Part shown: one piece after another, positions 1 to 5,374 of the stretch
Layout: each line of letters starts with the position of its first letter
Numbering within the stretch: the first letter of the stretch is position 1
Assembly (NCBI GenBank): GCA_031550085.1
Contig: JAVBOY010000047.1
Span: forward strand, 1-27,200
Length of the DNA stretch: 27,200 nucleotides
DNA from: UBA4417 sp031550085
GTDB lineage: Bacteria; Bacteroidota; Bacteroidia; Bacteroidales; UBA4417
Direction of reading: 5' to 3'
Notes under the pieces: model-generated
Seen by the model: only the letters and a program-made list of their open reading frames with translations
Told to the model about the DNA's origin: nothing
Databases searched by the model: none
Position numbers and translations under genes: made by a program

Positions 1-108
1 ATATCATTGACCGACAAAACTCATCTCAAAGACCTCTTCAATAAAACTAAATTTCAATATGACAAAGAACGTTTTAGGCTTAACGAGCCAAGTTTATTTA
101 ATTTTTAA
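1..108 (+). CDS. 3' end of a host gene (partial)
   Basis: Reading frame 1 is open from the window edge for 35 codons and stops at TAA 106-108. The visible C-terminus (ending NEPSLFNF) is hydrophilic and carries no motif I recognise. It lies outside the prophage and is followed at once by a hairpin at 113-131 that could end its transcript. Only the tail of the gene is visible, so no function is proposed. Confidence 0.45.
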   Translation: MSLTDKTHLKDLFNKTKFQYDKERFRLNEPSLFNF

Positions 109-112
109 TAAC

Positions 113-131
113 GTCCCAATTTTAATGGGAC
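113..131 (+). terminator. hairpin after the partial gene
   Basis: GTCCCA (113-118) pairs with TGGGAC (126-131) around a 7-nt loop, starting 5 nt after the stop codon. There is no T-run afterwards, so intrinsic termination is only likely. Confidence 0.4.
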
Positions 132-138
132 ACTAGTG

Positions 139-290
139 AAACAGTTCAACAATTAAACAACCATCTCACCCTTCACTGTTCACGCTTCACAAATAAACAA
201 TTAAAACAGTTCAACAACTAAACAACCATCCCCACCCTTCACAGTTCATGCTTCATTAAATAAACAGTTAAACAATTCAACAAACAAACC
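139..290. repeat. three imperfect ~65-bp tandem repeats
   Basis: The unit starting AACAGTTCAAC recurs at about 140, 205 and 271 (the last as AACAATTCAAC and truncated). Units share AAACAACCATC and CACCCTTCAC segments. The array fills the gap between the two host genes and ends against the 3' end of the gene at 292. It looks like a host intergenic minisatellite. Confidence 0.7.
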
Positions 291-291
291 C

Positions 292-981
292 TCACCGGTT
301 TATTTCTTCGTGGTCGCCTTGAAAACGGAAGCCAATGCGTTTGCCGGTCGTAATGGTACTATCGAGTACATTTTCCATATCCTGAACCGTAATTTCTTTT
401 ACCGCGTCGAAAGGCGGCGTCAACAAATCAAAATTAACGGTATAGCGGATGGCAGAGTCAATGATTTGCGAAATGGATTCGTCGGTCATCTCCGACGACT
501 GGAAATTGTTGTACAGCATCCCGATTTCGCGCTTGCCTTCGATAAAATAGTGTTGCTCGTCGTTGATAAAAATGCGCCCGATCAGGTAGCCCAAGTCGTT
601 GGAGCGACCATACCGGAACGAATCGGACAAAAAGTTGAAAATCATGATCTGGCCGCAATACGAGCGGCTGATGTCATCACGTACGTAAGCGGTTTTCATC
701 ACTTCGTGGTCGCGCGAAAACTCGAAAATATTGGAATGCATCATAAAAACCAGGATGTCGCTTCCGAATTCCAGTTCGCAGGCAAAATCGCCTTTGTGGC
801 GGTATTTAAACGGAACGATTTCGGGGGCATGTTCGTAGGTTTCATTGTACTGCATGCCCATTTGCGACAGGGTCTCTTTGAATTGTTTGAAAATAGCGGC
901 TGTTTTTTGGTAAACGCCTTGTTTGAAAATCGATTTTCGGCGCAAGCCTTCAAAAAGGTCTTCGTTCGGAAGAATATCCAT
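292..981 (-). CDS. conserved hypothetical protein (host)
   Basis: A 229-aa soluble protein from ATG 981 to TGA 292. I see no signal peptide and no transmembrane segment. It is rich in aromatic and charged residues and looks like the uncharacterised cytoplasmic proteins common in Bacteroidota, but I cannot name a family. A TACTTTTG box at 1017-1024 (minus strand) sits at a suitable distance upstream and supports the chosen start. A plus-strand ORF of similar length runs antisense across it; the promoter box and natural protein composition favour the minus strand. Belongs to the host, not the prophage. Confidence 0.7.
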   Translation of the reverse strand: MDILPNEDLFEGLRRKSIFKQGVYQKTAAIFKQFKETLSQMGMQYNETYEHAPEIVPFKYRHKGDFACELEFGSDILVFMMHSNIFEFSRDHEVMKTAYVRDDISRSYCGQIMIFNFLSDSFRYGRSNDLGYLIGRIFINDEQHYFIEGKREIGMLYNNFQSSEMTDESISQIIDSAIRYTVNFDLLTPPFDAVKEITVQDMENVLDSTITTGKRIGFRFQGDHEEINR

Positions 982-1016
982 GATATCGGGGATCTGTTTT
1001 TTTTAAATTAGAAATG

Positions 1017-1024
1017 CAAAAGTA
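1017..1024 (-). promoter_or_regulatory. -7 promoter box TACTTTTG
   Basis: Matches the Bacteroidetes -7 consensus TAnnTTTG on the minus strand, 36 bp upstream of the ATG at 981. No clear -33 TTTG was found. Confidence 0.5.
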
Positions 1025-1033
1025 AACAATCTC

Positions 1034-1504
1034 TTACAACTTGATGGTATATTGGTAACTCTCTTTTGAGGGCGTGTTTGGTTCTTTTTGCGGAGCTTTC
1101 GGAGTTGCCGTGTAAGTATAATTTACCTGGAGGGAATTCGTTGCAGGTTGTTCTTCCACGGGTTTGGGCGGAAGGCGGAATTCGATCTGGGTTTTCATGA
1201 GGGTTTTCATTTTTACGCCCCGGTTGCGCATGGCCGGATAACGGATCAGCTTTACCAGGCGGATCGCTTCTTCATCGCAACCGTATCCCAACGGGCGCTT
1301 CACCACGATGTCCCCGATATTTCCCACATTGTCAACCGGATACTCCAAATAAACCACCCCTTGGATCTCGTTTTTCAAAGCCTCTTCGGGGTAACGGAGG
1401 TTTTGCCGGATAAACTCCCGGAAGGCCGCGTTTCCGCCCGGATATTCCGGTTGTTTCAGGAATTTGCGCGATTTGTGGCTGCCTTTATCCTCTTGTCCTT
1501 TCAT
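1034..1504 (-). CDS. TonB C-terminal domain protein
   Basis: A 156-aa protein whose residues about 20-100 match the TonB C-terminal fold: EYPGG near the start, then FIRQNLRYPEEA, GVVYLEYPVDNVGNI and LVKLIRYPAM, the usual spacing for TonB_C/energy-transducer homologues. The tail is Pro/Thr-rich and polar. It lacks the N-terminal membrane anchor of a true TonB, so it is probably a soluble or partner-dependent TonB-C protein. An in-frame TTG start lies farther upstream at 1537, but it falls inside the -7 box (1535-1542), so ATG 1504 is the better start. Host gene, last one before the prophage. Confidence 0.75.
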   Translation of the reverse strand: MKGQEDKGSHKSRKFLKQPEYPGGNAAFREFIRQNLRYPEEALKNEIQGVVYLEYPVDNVGNIGDIVVKRPLGYGCDEEAIRLVKLIRYPAMRNRGVKMKTLMKTQIEFRLPPKPVEEQPATNSLQVNYTYTATPKAPQKEPNTPSKESYQYTIKL

Positions 1505-1534
1505 CTTTTTTGAATTACAACAACGATTCCGTTG

Positions 1535-1542
1535 CAAAGGTA
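1535..1542 (-). promoter_or_regulatory. -7 promoter box TACCTTTG
   Basis: Exact TAnnTTTG match on the minus strand, 31 bp before the ATG at 1504. Its position rules against the longer upstream start of the TonB-C gene. Confidence 0.55.
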
Positions 1543-2027
1543 AGGCATTTTGGAAGTTTCGCAGTAAAAACGGAAGAAGTCAAAAATAACCGGTAATTGA
1601 TCATCCATTTAAACTATTCTTGAAATTTCATTTTGATAAAGCCTCCATTCATTGCATTTCTCATCCGATAATCATCGTTTTTCTCATTAAACTTCTTCAA
1701 TACAAGTATGTAAAACTTGCCAAAAGAAGACCGAAACCGGTAAAATCTCTTCTAAAGGCAAGAGGGTTAAATTTTAAATCAGTGGAATGATTGATTTCCG
1801 GTTAATACTAAAAGGGGCAGTTCAAAAAGTATAAAAAGGCAAAAATAAAAAGACAAGCGTAAAGAATTGATTCACAGAAAACAAAAACGTGCCAAATTTT
1901 TTTTTATCTAAAACGAATCGTGCATCCATGTTAAACCATGCGAAACCGATATTAAACTTTCTACTTTAAAACAGTCTTTTTTGATTTTTTCGTTTAAACA
2001 CGGATTAAACAACTAGGAAACTTTTCT
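1543..2027. other. gene-free region, probable prophage left end
   Basis: About 485 bp of AT-rich DNA with no credible ORF between the host TonB-C gene and the phage repressor gene. In Mu-like phages the left end lies just outside the repressor, so the host-phage junction should be here. TTAAAC-type words recur at 1930-1936, 1951-1957, 1993-1999 and 2004-2010 and could be transposase end-binding sites. Without the right end I cannot identify the terminal bases or the target duplication. Confidence 0.5.
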
Positions 2028-2816
2028 TTAATTTGGCTTTCTTGTAACGTGCAGTACCCCGGAACTGTGGTTTTTTACCACATAGCCAAGAATAAGGGAT
2101 ACCCTACGAATGATCTCAAAAGGAATTTCGATAGGTTCATGTACTAATGTGCCATCCGGGTACGCATCATTATTTGAACTGTAAGCCATCAAGGTATCAG
2201 GCTTTTTACCACGCTGTATCCTTTTGGTAATTCTAAAGTCTTCGGTTTCTATTACATAATCATTCCCCCAGACAATGAATTGAAGGCCGTGTATTTCTTT
2301 TAAGGCTAAAATACACCCGCTTGGATACTCATTCATACTATCACCATAATGGCGTATAGCCGCTGTTGCCTCAAGAAACCAATCACCTGTATCAATCCAT
2401 TCTGTGGGTAATTGCGCATTCATATCCGCCAAATTACCTATCCCGCCAACTGATGCAACATCATCATAAAAAGGGATTTTATTTTTCTCTTTTTTTTCTA
2501 ACAGGTGTACACTTGGGTGTACATTTAGGTGTACATTTTTATCCTCTTTTCCTCCTGAATAACTACTCGCCTCTTTGGCGTTTTTTAGCATTTCGCCTTC
2601 ACCATTAATTAGCCATTCGAGATTTATAATTTCAGAATATTCTGTATTTGAAAATCGATAAAAAAAATCGTAGCTAGGCATAGATTTTCCATTTAAGACG
2701 TCATACATTGTTTGCGACCTCTCATACCCTATTTTTTTTGCAAAATTATTCGGTGTAATATTCAAGTATTCAAGAACTTGCGAAAATCTTGCAGAAAATT
2801 CTGTGTTTTTTTTCAT
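2028..2816 (-). CDS. S24-family phage repressor
   Basis: 262 aa. Residues about 5-75 form an XRE-like helix-turn-helix domain (NNFAKKIGYERSQTMYDVLNG). A linker with three VHL repeats (about 95-104) follows, then an S24/LexA-type domain from about residue 115. GDSM carries the likely nucleophile Ser160, and Lys198 in FRITKRI is the likely base. Such proteins bind operators as dimers, hold the prophage silent, and are often inactivated by RecA-stimulated self-cleavage. It is divergent from the small gene at 2886, the usual switch layout. A palindromic 12-mer occurs in the divergent region, at the start of this gene and inside it, and is the likely operator. Confidence 0.88.
   Translation of the reverse strand: MKKNTEFSARFSQVLEYLNITPNNFAKKIGYERSQTMYDVLNGKSMPSYDFFYRFSNTEYSEIINLEWLINGEGEMLKNAKEASSYSGGKEDKNVHLNVHPSVHLLEKKEKNKIPFYDDVASVGGIGNLADMNAQLPTEWIDTGDWFLEATAAIRHYGDSMNEYPSGCILALKEIHGLQFIVWGNDYVIETEDFRITKRIQRGKKPDTLMAYSSNNDAYPDGTLVHEPIEIPFEIIRRVSLILGYVVKNHSSGVLHVTRKPN
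2504..2539. repeat. three 12-bp GGTGTACA repeats in the repressor linker
   Basis: Direct repeats begin at 2504, 2516 and 2528, each starting GGTGTACA and containing the palindrome TGTACA. In the minus frame they encode the VHL repeats between the DNA-binding and peptidase domains. The exact 12-bp period keeps the frame, so copy number can change linker length. Confidence 0.8.
2633..2644. promoter_or_regulatory. operator-like palindrome, copy 1
   Basis: CAGAATATTCTG is a perfect 12-bp palindrome inside the repressor coding region. With flanks, 17 bp (starting TTCAG, ending CTGTAT) are identical to the copy at the divergent promoter. Confidence 0.6.
2792..2803. promoter_or_regulatory. operator-like palindrome, copy 2
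   Basis: CAGAAAATTCTG differs from the perfect palindrome at one central position. It overlaps the first codons of the repressor gene, a position suited to autoregulation. Confidence 0.5.
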
Positions 2817-2832
2817 TTTTTCGAATTTTATT

Positions 2833-2844
2833 CAGAATATTCTG
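2833..2844. promoter_or_regulatory. operator-like palindrome, copy 3
   Basis: CAGAATATTCTG directly abuts the rightward -7 box TATCTTTG (2845-2852). A protein bound here should block that promoter. Confidence 0.7.
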
Positions 2845-2852
2845 TATCTTTG
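2845..2852 (+). promoter_or_regulatory. rightward early promoter -7 box TATCTTTG
   Basis: Exact TAnnTTTG match, 33 bp before the ATG at 2886. It would drive the Ner/Cro-like gene and the early region, and is overlaid by the operator on its upstream side. Confidence 0.65.
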
Positions 2853-2868
2853 TACCATAATTCACTTA

Positions 2869-2876
2869 CAAAATTA
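2869..2876 (-). promoter_or_regulatory. leftward repressor promoter -7 box TAATTTTG
   Basis: TAnnTTTG match on the minus strand, 52 bp before the repressor ATG. Operator copies 2 and 3 would lie downstream of its start point. Confidence 0.45.
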
Positions 2877-2885
2877 ATTCAAAAT

Positions 2886-3056
2886 ATGAGATTATCGGAA
2901 GAAATAAAAAAACTACCCGGTACAATTTATCAGCAAGTAGCCGGGAGATACGGCGTTACTGTTGAATTTGTGGGGAAAATCGCCCGAGGCGAACGTAAAG
3001 CGATTCGCGGCAAGGGCCTTGAGATAAAAAAAGAACTGGAATCAATCATTAAATGA
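2886..3056 (+). CDS. small Ner/Cro-like DNA-binding protein
   Basis: A 56-aa basic protein starting MRLSEEIKKLPG. Residues 15-40 (IYQQVAGRYGVTVEFVGKIARGER) fit a helix-turn-helix, with GVTVEFVGKI as turn and recognition helix. Its place, divergent from the repressor and first in the rightward transcript, is that of ner in Mu or cro in lambda, so it probably represses or tunes the switch promoters. The frame is open upstream to 2712, but that part runs inside the repressor gene and its start would precede the promoter, so ATG 2886 is preferred. Confidence 0.65.
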   Translation: MRLSEEIKKLPGTIYQQVAGRYGVTVEFVGKIARGERKAIRGKGLEIKKELESIIK

Positions 3057-3059
3057 ATT

Positions 3060-3242
3060 ATGGAAAAGGCGCTTACTATTTTTTTTCTTGTTGTGTCGGC
3101 TGCCCTGGGCTTTGTTTCGCTTTTAAGCGCCTTGTTTTGGGGCGCGTACCACCAATTTGCATGCGCCGCGATGTGTGCGGCTATCTGCTATTTACTAAGC
3201 ATCGAATTGAAACGCATTAATAATAATGAAGCAAATAAATAA
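3060..3242 (+). CDS. small membrane protein
   Basis: 60 aa, starting 3 nt after the previous stop. Two hydrophobic stretches, about residues 5-27 (IFFLVVSAALGFVSLLSALF) and 32-48 (FACAAMCAAICYLL), predict two membrane passes, followed by a short charged tail. It is in the early operon of the prophage. I recognise no family. Small inner-membrane proteins at this position often affect superinfection, but nothing here proves that. Confidence 0.55.
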   Translation: MEKALTIFFLVVSAALGFVSLLSALFWGAYHQFACAAMCAAICYLLSIELKRINNNEANK

Positions 3243-3252
3243 AGAAATACCT

Positions 3253-3423
3253 ATGAAAACTTACAGATTTATTAAAGGCTGGATGACCGGCGGAACTTTA
3301 AAAGTTGTCCAGGACGGAACAACGTCCATGTTTGACAATAATGGAAAACAAATGAATTTTCGACAAATAGACGAAGATGAAATTAGACGGTGGTTGCGTG
3401 ACGGATTTGTAATACAAGACTAA
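3253..3423 (+). CDS. hypothetical phage protein
   Basis: 56 aa from ATG 3253 (MKTYRFIKGW), ending GFVIQD. An in-frame ATG at 3226 would add nine residues but overlaps the end of the preceding gene. The protein is small and polar, with GGTLKVVQDG near the middle, consistent with a compact beta fold. No family recognised. It lies between other small early genes on the same strand. Confidence 0.5.
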   Translation: MKTYRFIKGWMTGGTLKVVQDGTTSMFDNNGKQMNFRQIDEDEIRRWLRDGFVIQD

Positions 3424-3425
3424 TT

Positions 3426-3590
3426 ATGAAAAGTTTTAAGTACAAAAACTGGTTTTGTGAATGGAATGAGGATGAGCAACTATTCTATTTATATACACCC
3501 TCCGAAATGGAAGAACCCAATGGGCTCCGATATAGCGAAATGGAAGTCGGTACAAAGGAACAAGCAAAAGAATTTATCAATAATTATTAA
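3426..3590 (+). CDS. small acidic hypothetical protein
   Basis: 54 aa, ATG two bases after the previous stop and TAA at 3588-3590. The protein begins MKSFKYKNWFCEW, is acidic and aromatic-rich, and ends in a likely helix (GTKEQAKEFINNY). The tight spacing to both neighbours supports translation as part of the same operon. No family recognised. Confidence 0.45.
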   Translation: MKSFKYKNWFCEWNEDEQLFYLYTPSEMEEPNGLRYSEMEVGTKEQAKEFINNY

Positions 3591-3598
3591 TACAAGTC

Positions 3599-3895
3599 AT
3601 GAAAACAATTGATCAGGCCGCACAAGATCACTCAGCCCAAATTCTATGTACAAAGTGCAATCCTGCTGATTGTGCAGGATGTTTTGAAAATGTAAACCTT
3701 ATTAATGCCTTTATAGCGGGTGCCCAATTTGCGCAACGCTGGATAAGCGTTGAAGAAAGTTTACCGGAAACCGGAATATCGGTCTTGATAAAGGTAAAAA
3801 GTAACCATGTCGGCATGGCGTGTATTCGCTATGGAACTTGGGATTGTAAATTTCCAAACACCGTTACCCACTGGCGGCCAATCACAGTAAAATAA
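3599..3895 (+). CDS. DUF551-type protein
   Basis: 98 aa. The C-terminal half fits DUF551: WISVEESLPETG, then a VLIKVK strand, and VTHWRPI near the end, with the usual spacing of W, LP and THW. The N-terminal half carries CTKCNPADCAGC, a four-cysteine cluster that could bind a metal. DUF551 proteins are common in phage early regions and have no assigned function. Family call is good; function unknown. Confidence 0.65.
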   Translation: MKTIDQAAQDHSAQILCTKCNPADCAGCFENVNLINAFIAGAQFAQRWISVEESLPETGISVLIKVKSNHVGMACIRYGTWDCKFPNTVTHWRPITVK

Positions 3896-3913
3896 CCATT
3901 AAAATCATTAATC

Positions 3914-4144
3914 ATGAAACAAAAAAAACACTTTAAACCGCGCAACACTTCAAGACGACCAAATTTTGTGACCGTTGACGAAATCACAAAAAAGTACCGC
4001 AAACCACGCAACATCGTAATTAACATCCAAAATTTAATTGGGAAGGTTGAAATTACAGAAGTATCAACTGAATCGTCAAAAAAATTCACAAATGAATTCA
4101 AAGAAAAGTTAGCCAGTCTCCTTACAGATCTTGGAAACCTTTAA
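3914..4144 (+). CDS. basic hypothetical protein
   Basis: 76 aa, very basic at the N-terminus (MKQKKHFKPRNTSRRPN), with a central IVINIQNLIGKVEI segment and a helical end (FKEKLASLLTDLGNL). The base-rich start suggests contact with nucleic acid, but no fold is recognised. It is the last gene before the first T-arm-like element at 4149. Confidence 0.45.
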   Translation: MKQKKHFKPRNTSRRPNFVTVDEITKKYRKPRNIVINIQNLIGKVEITEVSTESSKKFTNEFKEKLASLLTDLGNL

Positions 4145-4148
4145 ATAT

Positions 4149-4192
4149 TCCTAAATGGTTCTGGGGTGGTTCGATTCCGCCCATAGGAGCAA
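4149..4192 (+). repeat. tRNA T-arm-like element, copy 1
   Basis: TCCTA (4149-4153) pairs with TAGGA (4184-4188). Inside, GGGTGG (4164-4169) and CCGCCC (4177-4182) make a stem around the 7-nt T-loop TTCGATT, and the element ends AGGAGCAA. This is the layout of a tRNA acceptor end plus T-arm without D- or anticodon arms. It lies between genes and resembles copies at 4633 and 5322. Confidence 0.6.
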
Positions 4193-4222
4193 CTTAAAAG
4201 AAAACAACTAAATAAAATAGCT

Positions 4223-4402
4223 ATGGATGAAAAGAAACAAGAATTAGCAAACGAAATGCGCACTAAGTTGGCTGAACTTAACGCCATTTTAGAAAAAGCA
4301 TTTCAGGCCGGCCTGAATCACAGCATCACCGGTAGCACAGTAAGCTCTAGCGGGTGTAAGCCTGAAATCGAAATCGAGTTGTATGAAGAAATTAAATACT
4401 AG
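4223..4402 (+). CDS. small coiled hypothetical protein
   Basis: 59 aa from ATG 4223 to TAG 4400-4402. Residues 2-27 (KKQELANEMRTKLAELNAIL) form a strong amphipathic helix; the rest is polar and ends IEIELYEEIKY. It converges on the zinc-ribbon gene and the two overlap by 4 bp at their stop codons. The pair is bounded by T-arm-like elements at 4149 and 4633. No family recognised. Confidence 0.5.
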   Translation: MDEKKQELANEMRTKLAELNAILEKAFQAGLNHSITGSTVSSSGCKPEIEIELYEEIKY

Positions 4403-4590
4403 TCTAAATCGAAGCCTAGTTTTTTTGCAAGGTTACGAATTAAGATGCCTATGTTGTAATATTCTTGTACTCCAACTACAGAGCCGCAGCTAGAGCAACA
4501 CACGCCGTATAATTTAAACTTTGATTTTCTAACATTTAATTCCTCTAATGAAAATGTGTGATTTCCACACTTTGGACACGATGGTAACAT
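4399..4590 (-). CDS. zinc-ribbon protein
   Basis: 63 aa. CPKCG at residues 5-9 and CCSSCG at about 31-36 give two CxxC knuckles spaced as in a zinc ribbon. The C-terminus (NIGILIRNLAKKLGF) is a likely amphipathic helix. Such small ribbons are common in phages as nucleic-acid or protein adaptors. It is on the opposite strand to the early operon, has its own TACTTTTG box at 4617, and looks like a separately expressed accessory gene. Confidence 0.6.
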   Translation of the reverse strand: MLPSCPKCGNHTFSLEELNVRKSKFKLYGVCCSSCGSVVGVQEYYNIGILIRNLAKKLGFDLD

Positions 4591-4616
4591 ACTACTTTAA
4601 AATGAATGATTATACA

Positions 4617-4624
4617 CAAAAGTA
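4617..4624 (-). promoter_or_regulatory. -7 promoter box TACTTTTG
   Basis: Exact TAnnTTTG match on the minus strand, 27 bp before the zinc-ribbon ATG. A TTATACACA word (4610-4618), matching the DnaA-box consensus TTATnCACA, overlaps it. Confidence 0.5.
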
Positions 4625-4632
4625 GTGAATTA

Positions 4633-4676
4633 TCCTGAACGGCATACGCCGGGGTTCGAGTCCCCGGCAGGAGCAA
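4633..4676 (+). repeat. tRNA T-arm-like element, copy 2
   Basis: TCCTG (4633-4637) pairs with CAGGA (4668-4672). GCCGGGG and CCCCGGC form a 7-bp stem around T-loop TTCGAGT (4655-4661), and GGC-ATAC-GCC can form a small arm before it, like the variable arm of a class II tRNA. 42 of 44 bases match copy 3 at 5322. No D-arm or anticodon arm lies upstream. Confidence 0.65.
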
Positions 4677-4701
4677 AGAAATTAATCATAAAAGAATAAC
4701 C

Positions 4702-5202
4702 ATGAAACCAGCATCCGTTGTAACCATTGAAATGTATATACACGAAAAAAGTCCGGGCGGAACAAGTATTCGCTTAATAGATTGTACGGAATATGTTATA
4801 AGCATGGATGGTGAAGAAATTTACCGCATAAAAACATCGCCTAAAAAATGGGCAAAAGAAAATTCGCCTTTACGAACCTTTGAAAAATGGCTACTTGACG
4901 AAGAGGCTAAGTGCGGTGGCAATATTTCCGGCAATAGCTGTAATTGTGGAAATTCTTTCAGGCATAGACGGTTTGAGGGATTCAATTTCAAGCAAAAGTT
5001 TTTGAATGTTTTTCGCCAAAAGTTCTTCTTGTCCGGTAAATCCACCATGCGAATAAAAATCATAGGCCGGAACCTGCATAAAAATATCAATAGCGCCGCC
5101 AAGCATTTTGCTTTGTTCAAAAAATCCCATCTGCTCAAACTGATTCAATATAATTTCAAGCGTATAGCTGTCAATGTTGTATTCTTTTGCTTGCTCCTTT
5201 AA
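4702..5202 (+). CDS. hypothetical protein, probably with a lost 3' end
   Basis: The frame gives 166 aa, but only about the first 65-70 look natural (MKPASVVTIEMYIHEKSPGG ... LRTFEKWLLDEEAK). From 4891 on it is antisense to the minus-strand gene and becomes Cys/Asn/Phe-rich with no clear pattern. In the neighbouring cassette the two convergent genes overlap by only 4 bp, so this gene has probably lost its original stop by a junction near 4891-4915. The start has a fair context after the T-arm element. Function unknown. Confidence 0.4.
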   Translation: MKPASVVTIEMYIHEKSPGGTSIRLIDCTEYVISMDGEEIYRIKTSPKKWAKENSPLRTFEKWLLDEEAKCGGNISGNSCNCGNSFRHRRFEGFNFKQKFLNVFRQKFFLSGKSTMRIKIIGRNLHKNINSAAKHFALFKKSHLLKLIQYNFKRIAVNVVFFCLLL

Positions 5203-5277
5203 TTTAATACGAAAACGCTTATCAGGACATTCGACAAAGTCTTTTAAAATCAAATCCTTTAATTCTGCTGTAATCAT
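4891..5277 (-). CDS. hypothetical protein with possible winged-helix start
   Basis: 128 aa from ATG 5277 to TAG 4891. Residues 1-50 (ITAELKDLILKDFVECPDKR ... YTLEIILNQFEQMGFF) look like a small helical DNA-binding or winged-helix unit; 85-105 form a helix (LLAKNIQKLLLEIESL); the end (ITAIAGNIATALSLFVK) is hydrophobic. A longer frame upstream reads through the T-arm element and is not preferred. It faces the plus-strand gene at 4702 and, with it, sits between T-arm elements at 4633 and 5322. No family assigned. Confidence 0.55.
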   Translation of the reverse strand: MITAELKDLILKDFVECPDKRFRIKLKEQAKEYNIDSYTLEIILNQFEQMGFFEQSKMLGGAIDIFMQVPAYDFYSHGGFTGQEELLAKNIQKLLLEIESLKPSMPERISTITAIAGNIATALSLFVK

Positions 5278-5321
5278 AGTGTAATCATTAAATATTAGAC
5301 GATTCGAAATTACACAAATTT

Positions 5322-5365
5322 TCCTGAAAGGCATACGCCAGGGTTCGAGTCCCCGGCAGGAGCAA
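5322..5365 (+). repeat. tRNA T-arm-like element, copy 3
   Basis: Differs from copy 2 at two of 44 positions. One change (G to A at 5340) breaks a pair in the T-stem, so this copy is slightly decayed. T-loop TTCGAGT is 5344-5350. It ends 9 bp before the transposase ATG. Confidence 0.65.
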
Positions 5366-5374
5366 GTAAAAAAC

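Noticed and set aside
310..1011. Plus-strand ORF of 233 aa
   Set aside because: Antisense shadow of the 229-aa minus-strand gene, which has a promoter box and a more natural composition.
1088..1513. Plus-strand ORF of 141 aa
   Set aside because: Shadow of the TonB-C gene, whose domain is clear on the minus strand.
2504..2539. Possible CRISPR-like or iteron array
   Set aside because: Only three 12-bp units, no spacers, and fully explained as coding repeats in the repressor linker.
4149..5365. The three T-arm elements as complete tRNA genes
   Set aside because: No D-arm (GG pair, A21) or anticodon arm lies at the needed distance upstream, and no 5' acceptor strand pairing with GCAGGAG was found.
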